Origin: Haloferax sp. Q22
GTDB lineage: Archaea; Halobacteriota; Halobacteria; Halobacteriales; Haloferacaceae
Assembly (NCBI RefSeq): GCF_001482285.1
Contig: NZ_LOEP01000007.1
Span: forward strand, 62,001 to 126,000
Length of the DNA stretch: 64,000 nucleotides
Direction: 5' to 3'
How positions within the stretch are numbered: the stretch's first letter is position 1; each line of letters begins with the position of its first letter. Below are positions 40,944-50,542 of the stretch, one piece after another. Under the pieces are notes generated by a model. The model did no database searches. It saw nothing but the letters and a program-made list of their open reading frames with translations, and was not told the DNA's origin. Position numbers and translations under genes: made by a program.

Positions 40944-43902
40944 TGGTGATACTTCCCTCTCCCTCGGGCGTCGGTATATGTCTATCCACTAAGAGTGCGC
41001 CGGGGTCCCGAAGCAACAGATAGCCCGTCGCGAGACAGGCGCTCGCGACCGCGAGGCCGAGGCCCGCGAGAACCATCCCGGCGACGACGCCGGGCGAGAA
41101 CACCGGCGTGAGCGCGACGCCGAACACGCGGAGTTCGCCGAGCGACAGGAGCGCCGTCACGGCCGCGGTGGCGATGGCGAACGCGGCGACCGACGCGAGG
41201 AGTCCGATTTTGAGCGTGTCGAAGAGGACGAGCCGGAGGATGTCGGTCCGGCGCGCCCCGGTCGCGCGGTACACGCCGATGGTCTTCCGAACGCCGTAGG
41301 TGCTCCGCGTGAACGCCGCGGTCGTGCTTCCAACGGTCATGAAGCTCACGAGTGCGACGACCGCGGCGAGGAGCACTTCAAGGTTTCCGAAGACGAGCTG
41401 AATCGCCTGCGCGATGCCGCCGCCGCTGGTGTAGCGACCGCTCCCCGCGAGCGCGGTCGCCAACCGCTCGTCGCCGCGGACGCGATAGGTGAGCGTGGCC
41501 GGTTCGCTCGCGCCGACCTGCGACGAGACGGTGTACTCTCCGGCCGGCCGCTGCGGGAGGGTCACAGCGACGCGACTGCTCCCGCCGGGTGCGAGCGAGA
41601 CGGCGCGTTCGACGTCCGTCCCCGGTCCGCGGACGGCCACCGTCGCGTTCAGTTGCCGCGTCCACGGGTTGGCGAGCCGCGTCGTCACCGTCGGCGACGT
41701 GAACAGTGTCGGCGTCTGCGGCGAGAGCGAAAGCGTCTGGACCGGCTGTCGAGTCGCGTCCGCGGAGACGGTGGCCGTCGTGTTACGCTGTTGCGAGCCG
41801 GCGCGAGCCGAGACGACGTACGTCCCCGTCTCGTTGAACCGGATTCGGGTCGTCCCGTCGGCGTCCGTCGTTCGGCTCCGCTCGCCGACGGAGACCGTGG
41901 CGTTCGCGACCGGTTCGCCGCCCCGCGAGACGCTGATTCGCGGCGCACCGCCGACGGGTATTGACGTCGGGACGGTCACGCTGAGCGGGTCGACGACGCG
42001 GCCTCGCTCGTCGACCGTCACCGACTTGGTCACGTCGGCCACCGAGAGGGAGACAGTGCCTGCCCCCGGCGGCTCGAACGCGACGAAGGTCGTCGTCGAC
42101 CGGCGACTGGGCACCGACAGCGGAGTCTCCGCCGTCGCGTCCCCGAGCGTGACCGAGACGGGCCGCGAGGCGTCGCTCAGGCCGAGGTTCGTCGCCTCGA
42201 CGGCGACGCCGAAGCTCCCGTCGCGACGAGTGACCGTCGCGTCGGTGACCACGATTGTCGAAGCGCTCGCGTCGTCGCTCGCGAGCCCGCGGGTTCTGAT
42301 GAACTGAACCCCGTTTCGGCCCGTCGTCGTGAGGTGACGCGCCGTATCGAGTGAGACGAGAAGTTGGTCGTCCTGCACTCCTGTTCCGGCGAACCGTCCG
42401 ACGATTTCGACGCGCGTGATGCCGGGCGTCGTACTCCCGCCGAGAACCAGCGTCTCGCCGACCGCGAGGCCGGTCGCCTCCGAGAGACTCGCGCCGACGA
42501 GCGCCTCGTTGTCTGCCTCGGGCGCTCGGCCCTCGGTCAGCCGCGTGTGGCTGAACGACTCGTACGCGGAGTAGTTCACCCCCCGCGCGACGAACGGCGT
42601 ACTGCGGTACACTTCGAAGAGGAGAATCTCCGGACTGACCGCGACGCCCTGACTGCGGAGCGCGGACGCGTACGATTCCGGGACGTTACTGGCGATGGGG
42701 TGCGGTGCGTCCGGTTCCGTAATCGTCTGCTGGCCGACGCCCGACAGCGGACCGACCGCGCCGATGACGGCCGACAGCAACAGCACGACGCCCATGAACA
42801 CGCTCAGCGTCGCCACGGTGGGGACGGCCGCTTCCCATCCGAGTAACCGCGTCTCGAAGAGCCGTCTGAACGGCGACCGGGACCCCTCGGCGGTTGGCTG
42901 TCCCGGTGATGTCAGCTGGTCGAGCGGCTTCGTCGCTTCGGGGTACGACGCGGTCAGGCCGGCGACGACGCCCGCGACGAGGAGCACCGCCGACGCCAGT
43001 CCGAGCAGGCCGACGACCGTCGGCGTGAGTGCGAGCGCGAGCGAGGTCGGGAGGCCGGCGTAAATCGCCGCGTTCAGGACCGCACGAACGAGGATGACGC
43101 CGATGCTGTATCCGAGTGCCAGTCCGACAGTCGCCAGCACGACCGCACGGAGCGTGTAGACGCCGACGATTTGCCGCGGCGTCGCCCCGGTCGAGCGGAG
43201 CACGGCGATGTCCGGCCGCCGCTCTTTGACCGTGAGTCGGATGACGCTGTAGGTCGTCACGCCGACGAGGATGCCGCTCGCCAGCGTCGCGAGTTGGAGC
43301 AACCGAACCAGTTGGCCGGTCCCGAGGACGAAAAACTGCAGTGCCGACAACAGCGGCGTCGCTGGTCGGCCGTCCGCCCGTTCGATACGGACGACGTCGG
43401 TCGCCTCGAGACCCGAGAGCGTCTCGGTGCGACTGAGATACCAGCCGTCTTGGAGCACCCGGTGACCCGAGCGGTCGGTGAGCGTGACCGTCGTTTCCGT
43501 CTCGTCGGTCGTCAGCGAGACGGTCTCGCCGGCCGACGGTCCGCCGACGACGGCGAGCGTCCCGGGGTCCGGGCGGGGAAAGCTAATCGTCTGTCCCCGA
43601 ACGGAAAGCTCCGGGGCGTCCGCCGGGATGCCGACGACCGTCGCAGGCGCCCCGTCGACGGTCGCACGGACGAAGACGAGTCGGACTCCGGACTCGTCAG
43701 CGCCCGCGGCGCTCGCCGGAGACTCCACGTGCTCGACGTGATAGCTGGACCCGAACTCGTCGGAGATAGTCGTCGTCTGCTGTCCGAGCGAGACGCCGAG
43801 GACCGCGGCGCCGACGAGAAACGAGACGGTGAGGGCGATGACGAGCACGGCGAGTGTATCGCGCGTCTCCCAACCGAACGAAAGTGCTCGACGGTAGCCC
43901 AT
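40936..43902 (-). CDS. FtsX/MacB-type ABC permease with large extracellular CARDB-like domains (2)
   Basis: 988 residues, paralogue of the permease at 35540-38533 with the same order: N-terminal TM helix (LAVLVIALTVSFLVGAAVLG), extracellular domain, FtsX block 1 (about 205-390; IAVLRSTGATPRQIVGVYTL), long extracellular segment with CARDB-like (VAVEATNLGLSDASRPVSVT) and regulatory-like domains (about 395-835), and FtsX block 2 (840-965; IGVYRATGARRTDILRLVLF). Block sequences are well conserved; the extracellular part has diverged most, suggesting different substrate contacts. It is first gene of the five-gene operon. The operon promoter probably lies in the A/T-rich stretch at about 43935-43950. 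Confidence 0.9.
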   Translation of the reverse strand: MGYRRALSFGWETRDTLAVLVIALTVSFLVGAAVLGVSLGQQTTTISDEFGSSYHVEHVESPASAAGADESGVRLVFVRATVDGAPATVVGIPADAPELSVRGQTISFPRPDPGTLAVVGGPSAGETVSLTTDETETTVTLTDRSGHRVLQDGWYLSRTETLSGLEATDVVRIERADGRPATPLLSALQFFVLGTGQLVRLLQLATLASGILVGVTTYSVIRLTVKERRPDIAVLRSTGATPRQIVGVYTLRAVVLATVGLALGYSIGVILVRAVLNAAIYAGLPTSLALALTPTVVGLLGLASAVLLVAGVVAGLTASYPEATKPLDQLTSPGQPTAEGSRSPFRRLFETRLLGWEAAVPTVATLSVFMGVVLLLSAVIGAVGPLSGVGQQTITEPDAPHPIASNVPESYASALRSQGVAVSPEILLFEVYRSTPFVARGVNYSAYESFSHTRLTEGRAPEADNEALVGASLSEATGLAVGETLVLGGSTTPGITRVEIVGRFAGTGVQDDQLLVSLDTARHLTTTGRNGVQFIRTRGLASDDASASTIVVTDATVTRRDGSFGVAVEATNLGLSDASRPVSVTLGDATAETPLSVPSRRSTTTFVAFEPPGAGTVSLSVADVTKSVTVDERGRVVDPLSVTVPTSIPVGGAPRISVSRGGEPVANATVSVGERSRTTDADGTTRIRFNETGTYVVSARAGSQQRNTTATVSADATRQPVQTLSLSPQTPTLFTSPTVTTRLANPWTRQLNATVAVRGPGTDVERAVSLAPGGSSRVAVTLPQRPAGEYTVSSQVGASEPATLTYRVRGDERLATALAGSGRYTSGGGIAQAIQLVFGNLEVLLAAVVALVSFMTVGSTTAAFTRSTYGVRKTIGVYRATGARRTDILRLVLFDTLKIGLLASVAAFAIATAAVTALLSLGELRVFGVALTPVFSPGVVAGMVLAGLGLAVASACLATGYLLLRDPGALLVDRHIPTPEGEGSITNE

Positions 43903-44094
43903 CAGTGTTCTCTATCGCGAGTCTCACGAGCGCTCACATTAAGTGTATGTGGTTCCGTTGACCTTCACCGAAAGACGGCACATCGGCGGGGACTCGGTGA
44001 TTCGAGCGACCGCTGGTGCAGTCAAAAAATCGGGTTCGCGTCGATGCCCCAACTCCCGACCGCCCACTCGGGGAGCGAGCGAGTCGAACGCGAG

Positions 44095-45078
44095 TTAGTG
44101 AGCCCGGAGACGCGCCGCACCGACGAGCGCGACCAGCGAGACGAGCGCCGGCAGCACGCCGAACCCGGGCGCTTGGCTCTCCGTCTCCGTCGGCGTCTCA
44201 GTCGTCACCGGGTCGGAAGTCGTCGTGGTCGGCTCGGCGACCGTCACCGTCGCCGATTCGCCGCCGACAGAGAGGTTGTACGTCCCCGCCTGCTGGAACG
44301 CCGGGAGGAACACGACCGTCGATTCGTTACCGGGTTCGAGGTCGGAGACGGTCTTCATCGTTCGAACGGACCCGTCGACCGTGAGATTGACCGTGGCGTT
44401 CGTCGTCACGTCGCCGTCGTTCAACACGGTCGCCGCGACTTCGACGTCCTCGCCGGTTTCGACGCTCGTCGTCGCGAGCGAGAGATTCGTGATCGTCGTG
44501 GACACCGTGTCGCCGCTCCCGCCGTCGCCGGAGCCACCGCCACTGTCGCTATCGTCCCCGCCGTCGCCGTCACCGCCGCCGCCCGACGACGAGGTCGTCA
44601 CTTCAAGTCGTGCGGACCGTTCCTCACCGACCGTATAGTCGTTGCCGTCCTCGTCGCCGAGGGCGTTGACGTGGGGCGTGACCGTGGTTTCGGCCGTGCT
44701 CGTCGTGTTCCCCGCGACCGTGACGGTGGCGACGACGACCGAACCGGTCTGGTTCGTGTCGAGTCCGTAGCCAGTGAGCGTTGCGGAGCTGTTGTCACTC
44801 GCGTACGTCGTCGTGACCTCCGCCGCGTTGTGGCTGAACGTGACCTGCGTGATATCCGCGGTCTCGTTGGCGAGCGAGAACGTGATGTTGGCCGCGCCGA
44901 CGCCGCCGGAGGCGTTCGTCACGACTACGTCAAACGTCGTCGTCTCCCCGTTCGCAACGGTCTGGTCAGTCGGGTCGAGTGCGACGTCCGTCGACCCGGC
45001 CGCGGCACCGATTCCCGGCGCGACCGCGAGCGCGAGGACCGAAAACACCACCAGACAGTGGCGCGCGTTTGGTGTCAT
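44095..45078 (-). CDS. cohesin plus CARDB surface anchor with PGF-CTERM
   Basis: 327 residues from ATG 45078, chosen because it gives a proper signal peptide (MTPNARHCLVVFSVLALAVA); an upstream ATG at 45183 adds an unlikely 35-residue leader. Cohesin-like domain (about 30-160: QTVANGETTTFDVVVTNASG, GVGAANITFSLANETADITQ, SVVVATVTVAG, then NALGDEDGNDYTVGEE), Gly/Asp/Ser hinge (about 165-195), CARDB domain (195-285) and PGF-CTERM (QAPGFGVLPALVSLVALVGA, basic end RLRAH). It is on the same strand as, and downstream of, the beta-helix/cohesin/dockerin protein gene with one small gene between, making it the likely docking anchor for that protein. Confidence 0.85.
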   Translation of the reverse strand: MTPNARHCLVVFSVLALAVAPGIGAAAGSTDVALDPTDQTVANGETTTFDVVVTNASGGVGAANITFSLANETADITQVTFSHNAAEVTTTYASDNSSATLTGYGLDTNQTGSVVVATVTVAGNTTSTAETTVTPHVNALGDEDGNDYTVGEERSARLEVTTSSSGGGGDGDGGDDSDSGGGSGDGGSGDTVSTTITNLSLATTSVETGEDVEVAATVLNDGDVTTNATVNLTVDGSVRTMKTVSDLEPGNESTVVFLPAFQQAGTYNLSVGGESATVTVAEPTTTTSDPVTTETPTETESQAPGFGVLPALVSLVALVGAARLRAH

Positions 45079-45408
45079 TCGGCATCCCCCACGGGGTCGG
45101 ACGCCATCCGGACGACTCGCGTTGAACTGGGCGTGTGCGAAGAACTCATAGTTGGTGTCGGTTTTGATTCGTCGACCCATCACGAGTCACGCACGGCGTT
45201 GGGTGAGCGAAACCGCATCACTAGTGGCGGTCGGCAGCAGCCCCTCACAGTTCGTACTGCCGCGAATCGCCGCACGAGCGCGTGATTACTACGACGTGTA
45301 TGCTACGACAAGAAGCAGCAAGCATTCTAATTGTTACGGTCAGTCGGAGAGTTACCGCCGGCTCGCCGATTCGCACTCGTGGACGGCGAGACTCGCCGCG
45401 GCGATGAG
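45079..45408. other. intergenic region upstream of the cohesin/CARDB anchor gene
   Basis: 330 bases without a convincing gene. An A/T-rich patch at about 45150-45165 (ggttttgattcg) could be the minus-strand promoter of the cohesin gene, giving a leader of about 60-70 nt. Another A/T-rich patch near 45315-45340 is of unknown role. Confidence 0.4.
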
Positions 45409-45786
45409 TCAGACGTATGCGGCGAGGCCGGCACCGACTTTGTCGACAACGTCGAACAACGCCTCCGGAAGCGGTTCGTCGTCCGGGAGTCCGACGGTTT
45501 TCACGAGGTCCGAATCGACCGTCTCGAGCGCGGGCGAACGAGACGTTTCCCAGCCGGTGACGACGAGCGGTTGGCTATCGTCCACGTTCCGCGTGACGCG
45601 CGCGGCGACTCCTCCACGATAGGACGGCGGCGCGTGGAGGCAGACGACGACCGTCGGGTCCTTCGATGAGACGAGTCGGCGAAGGGGCGCGGTCTCGGTC
45701 ACGTATCGGACTTCGACGTCGCCTTGCGGATGCCAGGCTCGCTCTGGGGGCGGTCCGTAGACGAGAACTCGCGGTAGCGACTCCAT
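45409..45786 (-). CDS. small conserved cytoplasmic protein, function unknown
   Basis: 125 residues from ATG 45786; an in-frame start at 45819 would add 11 residues. The sequence has alternating strands and helices (PRVLVYGPPPERAWHPQGDV, VVVCLHAPPSYRGGVAARVT, PLVVTGWETSRSPALETVDS), suggesting a small Rossmann-like alpha/beta fold with a Gly/Pro loop, but no known motif. It has no signal peptide. It sits between two surface-protein genes on the same strand; no functional link is evident. Confidence 0.7.
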   Translation of the reverse strand: MESLPRVLVYGPPPERAWHPQGDVEVRYVTETAPLRRLVSSKDPTVVVCLHAPPSYRGGVAARVTRNVDDSQPLVVTGWETSRSPALETVDSDLVKTVGLPDDEPLPEALFDVVDKVGAGLAAYV

Positions 45787-45909
45787 GGCCCTTGAGAACA
45801 CACTTCGTTGGGCAGACACATAAGTGTTAGTTCCACTGACAATTCAGAGAGCGTGAACGGCCGAAACGAACCTCGGAGAGAGCGACGGCGCTCAGAGACG
45901 AGCCGGGGG

Positions 45910-48813
45910 TCAGCCCAGTTCGCTGTAGAACAGGCGCTGGATGTCGACGATGTTGAACTCCCCGTTGTCGTTGAAGTCGAACAACGCTGCCTGTTCGCGG
46001 ACGCTGGCGTGGTCCCGGTTCGCGAAGAGCGCCTGCACGTCCGAGACCGTGACGTTCCCATCGCCGTTGACGTCTTCGTAGCGACCGTCGCCGTCCGGGT
46101 CTGTCGGTGGCTCCTCACTCGGACCGACCGCCGACAACGTCACAATGTGCAGCGTTCCGTTCTCCGTCGACCCAACGCGCAGTTCAGCTCCGTTCTTATC
46201 GGAGACGTTCGCGTTGGAGACCGTGACCGGAATCTGTTGTTCGGCCGCTCCGTCCGTCCCGTTCACGGTCACGGTGAGTTCGGCGAGGTCCGGCGAGGGC
46301 CCGTCTGCGGTCTCCATGCCCACGGCGCTCAAGCGGACCGTCGTGTTGTTCTCGCTGTACTCCGCGTCCGAGAAGGCGGGCGACCCGCCGATACTCGTCG
46401 ACGTGAAGCGAACGCCCGAATCGGCGGGGACCGACATGGTCGCCTCGTACGCGCCGACGAAGGAGTCGACGTCGCCGGCGACGAGTTCGACAGTCGTAGT
46501 GTCGGTCGCACCGACGGCCTCGGTCGGCGTTTCGACGAAGAGCTGTATCGTCGAGTCGGGATCCGACTGGGTGCCGATGACGAACGTCTCCGTCTCAGTC
46601 GCCTCGTTACCGGCGGTGTCGGTCGCGGTCGCGGTGAACTCGTACTCGCCGTCGCCGGCCCCACTGTACACGGTCTCGTACACGTACGTCCCGTTCACGA
46701 CCGATTCGTCGAACGCGCTCAGCGTGATCTGTTCGCGGTACACGCTGTCACTATCGGTGAGCACGCCCGTGAGCGACGCGAGCGACTCGTTCGAAGAGAC
46801 GGTCACGGCGATATCATCGTCCTGCTGTGCGGCCACGCTATCGAGCGCCGGCGGAGCCGTGTCGGTCGTCCCGCTCCCCTCGGACGCGACGGTGACCGAC
46901 CCGTTCGCGACGGGGAAGCCGACGTAATCCGCGCCGGTCGTGTAGACCGTCCGGTCGCTGACGTTCACCGAGGTCGTCGTCCCGCTGTCTCCGACGATGT
47001 CGAACGTCACGTTTACAACCGGGTCTGTGAGGTAGTCGGCGCTTTCGATGCCGAACTCGGCGATTCCGTTCTGGTTGTCGGCTTCCGACCAGACGAACGC
47101 GTCTTCGTCGTCCATCGTGACGTTCTCGACGTGCACGACAGACGGGTCGAAAGAGACGGTTCCGGCGTAGTAGACACCGCCGCGGACCGGCTCGGTCTCG
47201 ACGGGAACCGTGACCGTCTCGTTGGGTTCTGCGGTCGCGGTGCCGACGGTCATCGAGAGGTCGTCGGTCGCTGCCACGGTGACCGGGTAGCTGAGCGACC
47301 GGGTCGTCTCACCGGCGGTCATCGTCGCCGAGACAGTCCGCTCGTCCGGGAGCGACGTTCCGGAAGCGTCTGCGCTCACGTCGAGCGTCAAGGACGCGGT
47401 CGCGCCCGCTTGCAGGGAGCCAATCTCCCACTCGTTGGTTTCGTTGTTCCAGGTGCCGGCGCTGGCGTCCGCCTCTCGGACGGTCACGCCCGTCAGGTCG
47501 TCGAAGGCGACGGTGGTCGAGACGGCGGTGTCACCGGTATTGGTGAGTTCCGTCCGAAGCGCCCCCGGTTCGTCCGGCGAGATCATCGTCGCCGACGTGG
47601 ACACGTCGACACCATCGCCAGCCGAGGCGGTCGAGAGCGTCGTCAGCGCCGAATCGGTGTAGTACGGCGTGACCGAGAGATTCCCGGTCGCGGCGTCACC
47701 GGAGCCGTTTGCCACGCCCGACGGGCCGTCCGTCGCGCCCCACCAGTTCCGCTCGACAGCACCGCGCTCGGTCGCTCCGGACGCGTCGACACCGACTCCG
47801 TTATCGACCAGCCGGGACTCGTGAATCCGCCACGGCCCGGTCACTCCTTCGGCGTTGACGCCCGCGTCTCCGTTTGCCTCGATGTCCGACCCGATAATCG
47901 ACCAGTTCGCGCCGGTCGTGGTCGCCGTCGCCGGGCCGCCGACGTTGACGCCGAACTGTCCGTTTCCGGCGACGGTGCTGTTCGTAATCCGCCACGAACC
48001 GGCCGTGTTCGTCGCTTCGATTCCGTCGCGGGAGTTGTTGACGACCGTCGTCTCGGTAATCGTCCAATCGCCGGTCGTCTCGAAGACGGCGATACCGGTC
48101 GTGTCGTCCCGCGTGTCGGAAACGGTCGCGTTCCGAATCGTCCAGTCCCGCGTCGATTCGTCGGCGCGGATACCGGTTCCGAACACGGTGTCGGTCACGG
48201 TGACGTTTTCGAGCAGCCACGAGCCGTCCGACTGCCGAGCGTTGACCCCGTTTCGGTAGCTGTCCCGAACGACCGCGTTCGAGACGACCCAGTCCCCGCT
48301 CGAACCTTCGGCGTTGACGCCGGTCCCCATGAAGCCGTCAGTCTCGGTGATTTCGAGGTCGGTCGCTTCCCACGCGCCGGTGGTGTCCTGTGCGTCGATG
48401 CCCGCGGTACCGTAGCGAGTGATGGTGAAGCCCGAAATCAGCGGTTCGGCGGCTCCGACGATTTCGATTGCGCTCGCCTCGGAGCCGAGCGTCGACCCGT
48501 TCAGCACCGCGCCGTCCGGGGCGGCCAGTGTGAGGTTCTTGTCGACCGTCACCGCCTCGCGGTACGTTCCCGGGCGCACTTCAACCGTGGAGCCGGCAGA
48601 GGCGTTATCCACCGCCGCTTGAATCCGCCGGTAGTCCGCCCCTCCGGAGTCGTCGACGGTTACCGTCGCGTTGCTCAGTTGTGCGGGGCTCGGTTCGATG
48701 TCTCCTACGGGCGTGCCCACGCTGACCGCCCCAACCGGTGCGATCACGAGTAACCCGCACACGAAGATGCTCAGAGCGACCCACCCAACAGAACGCGTTG
48801 TGTTCCGTGCCAT
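45910..48813 (-). CDS. secreted beta-helix protein with two cohesin-like domains and a dockerin (scaffoldin-like)
   Basis: 967 residues. Signal peptide (VALSIFVCGLLVIAPVGAVS). A right-handed parallel beta-helix of the NosD/PbH1 type (about 45-365) has coil repeats such as GDWTITETTVVNNSRDGIEA and the terminal ERNWWGATDGPSG. A CARDB-like unit follows (about 390-480), then a first cohesin-like module (about 500-625; LSMTVGTATAEPNETVTVPV, GVYYAGTVSFDPSVVHVENV), an Ig-like unit, a second cohesin-like module (about 735-870; VELVAGDVDSFVGAYEATMS) and a C-terminal dockerin (about 900-965; DPDGDGRYEDVNGDGNVTVS and DFNDNGEFNIVDIQRLF). Carrying cohesins and a dockerin in one chain is the architecture of a scaffoldin. 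It lacks a membrane anchor and could dock on the PGF-CTERM cohesin anchor encoded downstream. Confidence 0.88.
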   Translation of the reverse strand: MARNTTRSVGWVALSIFVCGLLVIAPVGAVSVGTPVGDIEPSPAQLSNATVTVDDSGGADYRRIQAAVDNASAGSTVEVRPGTYREAVTVDKNLTLAAPDGAVLNGSTLGSEASAIEIVGAAEPLISGFTITRYGTAGIDAQDTTGAWEATDLEITETDGFMGTGVNAEGSSGDWVVSNAVVRDSYRNGVNARQSDGSWLLENVTVTDTVFGTGIRADESTRDWTIRNATVSDTRDDTTGIAVFETTGDWTITETTVVNNSRDGIEATNTAGSWRITNSTVAGNGQFGVNVGGPATATTTGANWSIIGSDIEANGDAGVNAEGVTGPWRIHESRLVDNGVGVDASGATERGAVERNWWGATDGPSGVANGSGDAATGNLSVTPYYTDSALTTLSTASAGDGVDVSTSATMISPDEPGALRTELTNTGDTAVSTTVAFDDLTGVTVREADASAGTWNNETNEWEIGSLQAGATASLTLDVSADASGTSLPDERTVSATMTAGETTRSLSYPVTVAATDDLSMTVGTATAEPNETVTVPVETEPVRGGVYYAGTVSFDPSVVHVENVTMDDEDAFVWSEADNQNGIAEFGIESADYLTDPVVNVTFDIVGDSGTTTSVNVSDRTVYTTGADYVGFPVANGSVTVASEGSGTTDTAPPALDSVAAQQDDDIAVTVSSNESLASLTGVLTDSDSVYREQITLSAFDESVVNGTYVYETVYSGAGDGEYEFTATATDTAGNEATETETFVIGTQSDPDSTIQLFVETPTEAVGATDTTTVELVAGDVDSFVGAYEATMSVPADSGVRFTSTSIGGSPAFSDAEYSENNTTVRLSAVGMETADGPSPDLAELTVTVNGTDGAAEQQIPVTVSNANVSDKNGAELRVGSTENGTLHIVTLSAVGPSEEPPTDPDGDGRYEDVNGDGNVTVSDVQALFANRDHASVREQAALFDFNDNGEFNIVDIQRLFYSELG

Positions 48814-48987
48814 AGTTAGACCTGTCCGTGCCCACAGAACGCGTGCTCGACAGCCCCTGCACTACTACCGTCGCTGTTCTGCCCCTCGCACAGCGCGTGG
48901 AATGCGGACGTGTCTGTCACACGACAGACATCGAGTAAAAAGCTTGTTCCGCTGGCCAGTCTCGCCAGCGGTCGCGCGAGACACGGC

Positions 48988-49833
48988 TCAGTCCTGTTTT
49001 TCCTTCCGCTCTCTCGTAATCATCGACTCGCGGATGTCCTGTAACCGCTCTGTGCCGCGGAGTTCGGACATGTTCACGCCGAGCGCGTCAGCGTCCTCGT
49101 CGGTGGCGACACCGCTCGTGAGGATGCTCCGGACGCCCTCCTCGACGGTCATGTCGATGTCGTACACGTCGTCGGCGGGAATGTAGGTGAGCAGGCCGCC
49201 GGTGACCGGGTTGGGCGCGAGCGGAAGGAACATCGAGACCATCTCCTTGTGGCCGGTCGACTGTTCGATAGTCGCGGGGGAACCACCCGTCTGGAAGCCC
49301 AGTACGTACACGTCGTCGTCGAAACACTGGACGAGTTTCACGTCCTGAAACTCGTCGGCCCCCTCGTCGAGGACCACGTCGCCCATGCGGCGGAAGCTCT
49401 TGTACACCGTGCCGACGCCGGGAATCGACGAGATGACGAGGTCGAACACGCCGATGATTTTCTCGCCGTACTGGTTGCGGCCGACGGTCCCCACGACCGC
49501 GACGATGGCGAAGAGGACGAGCAGGGCGACCAGTTCGGTGAAGAAGTCGACGACGAACGAGTAGATACCGAGGTCGATGAGGAGGCTGATGAATTCGACG
49601 CTCTCGAAGCGGCTGATGATTCCTGCCCAGCGCAGGAGTTCGATGAACGGTTCGAGGGCGTTTCTGACGAAGTCGATGCCGACGCGCAGGACGTACAGCG
49701 TGATGACGATGGGGATCATGATCGCCACGCCCGTCAGCAGGGTGTTGTACGCCCGTTCGTACAGCGATTGACCGGTCTCTTTGGCGCTCACGGCGAGCGT
49801 GCCCGGCGAGCGCGGAGGGTCTGCGGAGGACAC
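48988..49833 (-). CDS. DUF502 membrane protein
   Basis: 281 residues starting at GTG 49833, 28 nt downstream of a TATA-like tattttcac. Two hydrophobic helices (about 33-53, LTGVAIMIPIVITLYVLRVG, and 95-120, ELVALLVLFAIVAVVGTVGR) and the DUF502 blocks GVFDLVISSIPGVGTVYKSF and MVSMFLPLAPNPVTGGLLTY. Family role is not established; plant LCV-like homologues are membrane proteins. The C-terminal half is cytoplasmic and acidic with a charged tail (MITRERKEKQD). It is a single gene. Confidence 0.9.
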   Translation of the reverse strand: MSSADPPRSPGTLAVSAKETGQSLYERAYNTLLTGVAIMIPIVITLYVLRVGIDFVRNALEPFIELLRWAGIISRFESVEFISLLIDLGIYSFVVDFFTELVALLVLFAIVAVVGTVGRNQYGEKIIGVFDLVISSIPGVGTVYKSFRRMGDVVLDEGADEFQDVKLVQCFDDDVYVLGFQTGGSPATIEQSTGHKEMVSMFLPLAPNPVTGGLLTYIPADDVYDIDMTVEEGVRSILTSGVATDEDADALGVNMSELRGTERLQDIRESMITRERKEKQD

Positions 49834-50049
49834 GGCCGGTGATTCATGTGGGTCGTGAAAATAGTGTCGGCAGTCGAACCGTCTAGATTTTCGAGACGTA
49901 CTGCGGCGGGGCCGCTTGCAGGCGTCCGGTGACGAACGAGTCAGTCGAGAGCGGAGAAAACGGGGACCGAAGCGGGCCGGATGGATTCGCGGGAGCCGTG
50001 AGCGACGACGGAAGCCGAGACGGTGGCCCGTGCCGTCCCGAAGGCGGGA

Positions 50050-50250
50050 TCAGGAGACGACTTCGAACCGACCGACTGAGAGGTCGACCGCGAGTTGCTC
50101 GCGCGGGTAGACGAACTCCTCGTCGTCGTACATCGTCCGGACGGTCTCGTCTTCGATTTCCACCACCGTCTGTTCCGTACACAGCGTCGAATGCCGGATG
50201 GTCGAACCCTCCGTGATTACGTGCGGGGCGACCTCGAGTGTTTGCGCCAT
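50050..50250 (-). CDS. small conserved protein, function unknown
   Basis: 66 residues from ATG 50250 (an upstream ATG at 50271 would add seven). A TATA-like gattatacc centred about 29 nt upstream supports the 50250 start as leaderless. The sequence (ITEGSTIRHSTLCTEQTVVE, then TMYDDEEFVYPREQLAVDLS) reads as a small all-beta fold of four or five strands, SH3-like in character. No motif I recognise. It is isolated from neighbouring genes. Confidence 0.7.
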   Translation of the reverse strand: MAQTLEVAPHVITEGSTIRHSTLCTEQTVVEIEDETVRTMYDDEEFVYPREQLAVDLSVGRFEVVS

Positions 50251-50482
50251 CGTTTCACTAACAGGCGGCATCGGGTATAATCCTTTCGCAATTCTCGACG
50301 ATTGTCATCCAAATGTAGCTATATAGTGGTATTGTCGAGTAGATTGTACACTTTCTGTTGCGGTCGGCTTCGAACCGATAGGAGTCACTCTGATGGACCC
50401 GGACGTCGAGCAAAGACAGCAGTCGGAGGCATCGGACGCGCTCCACTCGGGAACGTCACCACTCACGGTCAGTACTCGCGCA

Positions 50483-50512
50483 ATTCGATTCGATTCGATT
50501 CGATGCGATGCG
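50483..50512. repeat. pentanucleotide microsatellite ATTCG x4 then ATGCG x2
   Basis: Six exact 5-bp units in two closely related forms lie 31 bp beyond the stop codon of the 201-residue gene, in non-coding DNA. Slippage here would change only the intergenic length. Confidence 0.85.
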
Positions 50513-50542
50513 GCCTGCGAGTCGGCGGTTCGCCTCGGCGCG

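Noticed and set aside
31631-45200. 15-mer gagtcacgcacggcg near 31.64 kb and 45.18 kb, considered as IS remnant ends
   Set aside because: A 15-base match in a 64-kb GC-rich window is expected by chance, and the flanks do not align.
45808-48753. 981-codon open frame antisense to the beta-helix/dockerin gene
   Set aside because: Arg/Val/Asp-rich shadow; the minus strand has signal peptide, cohesins and dockerin.
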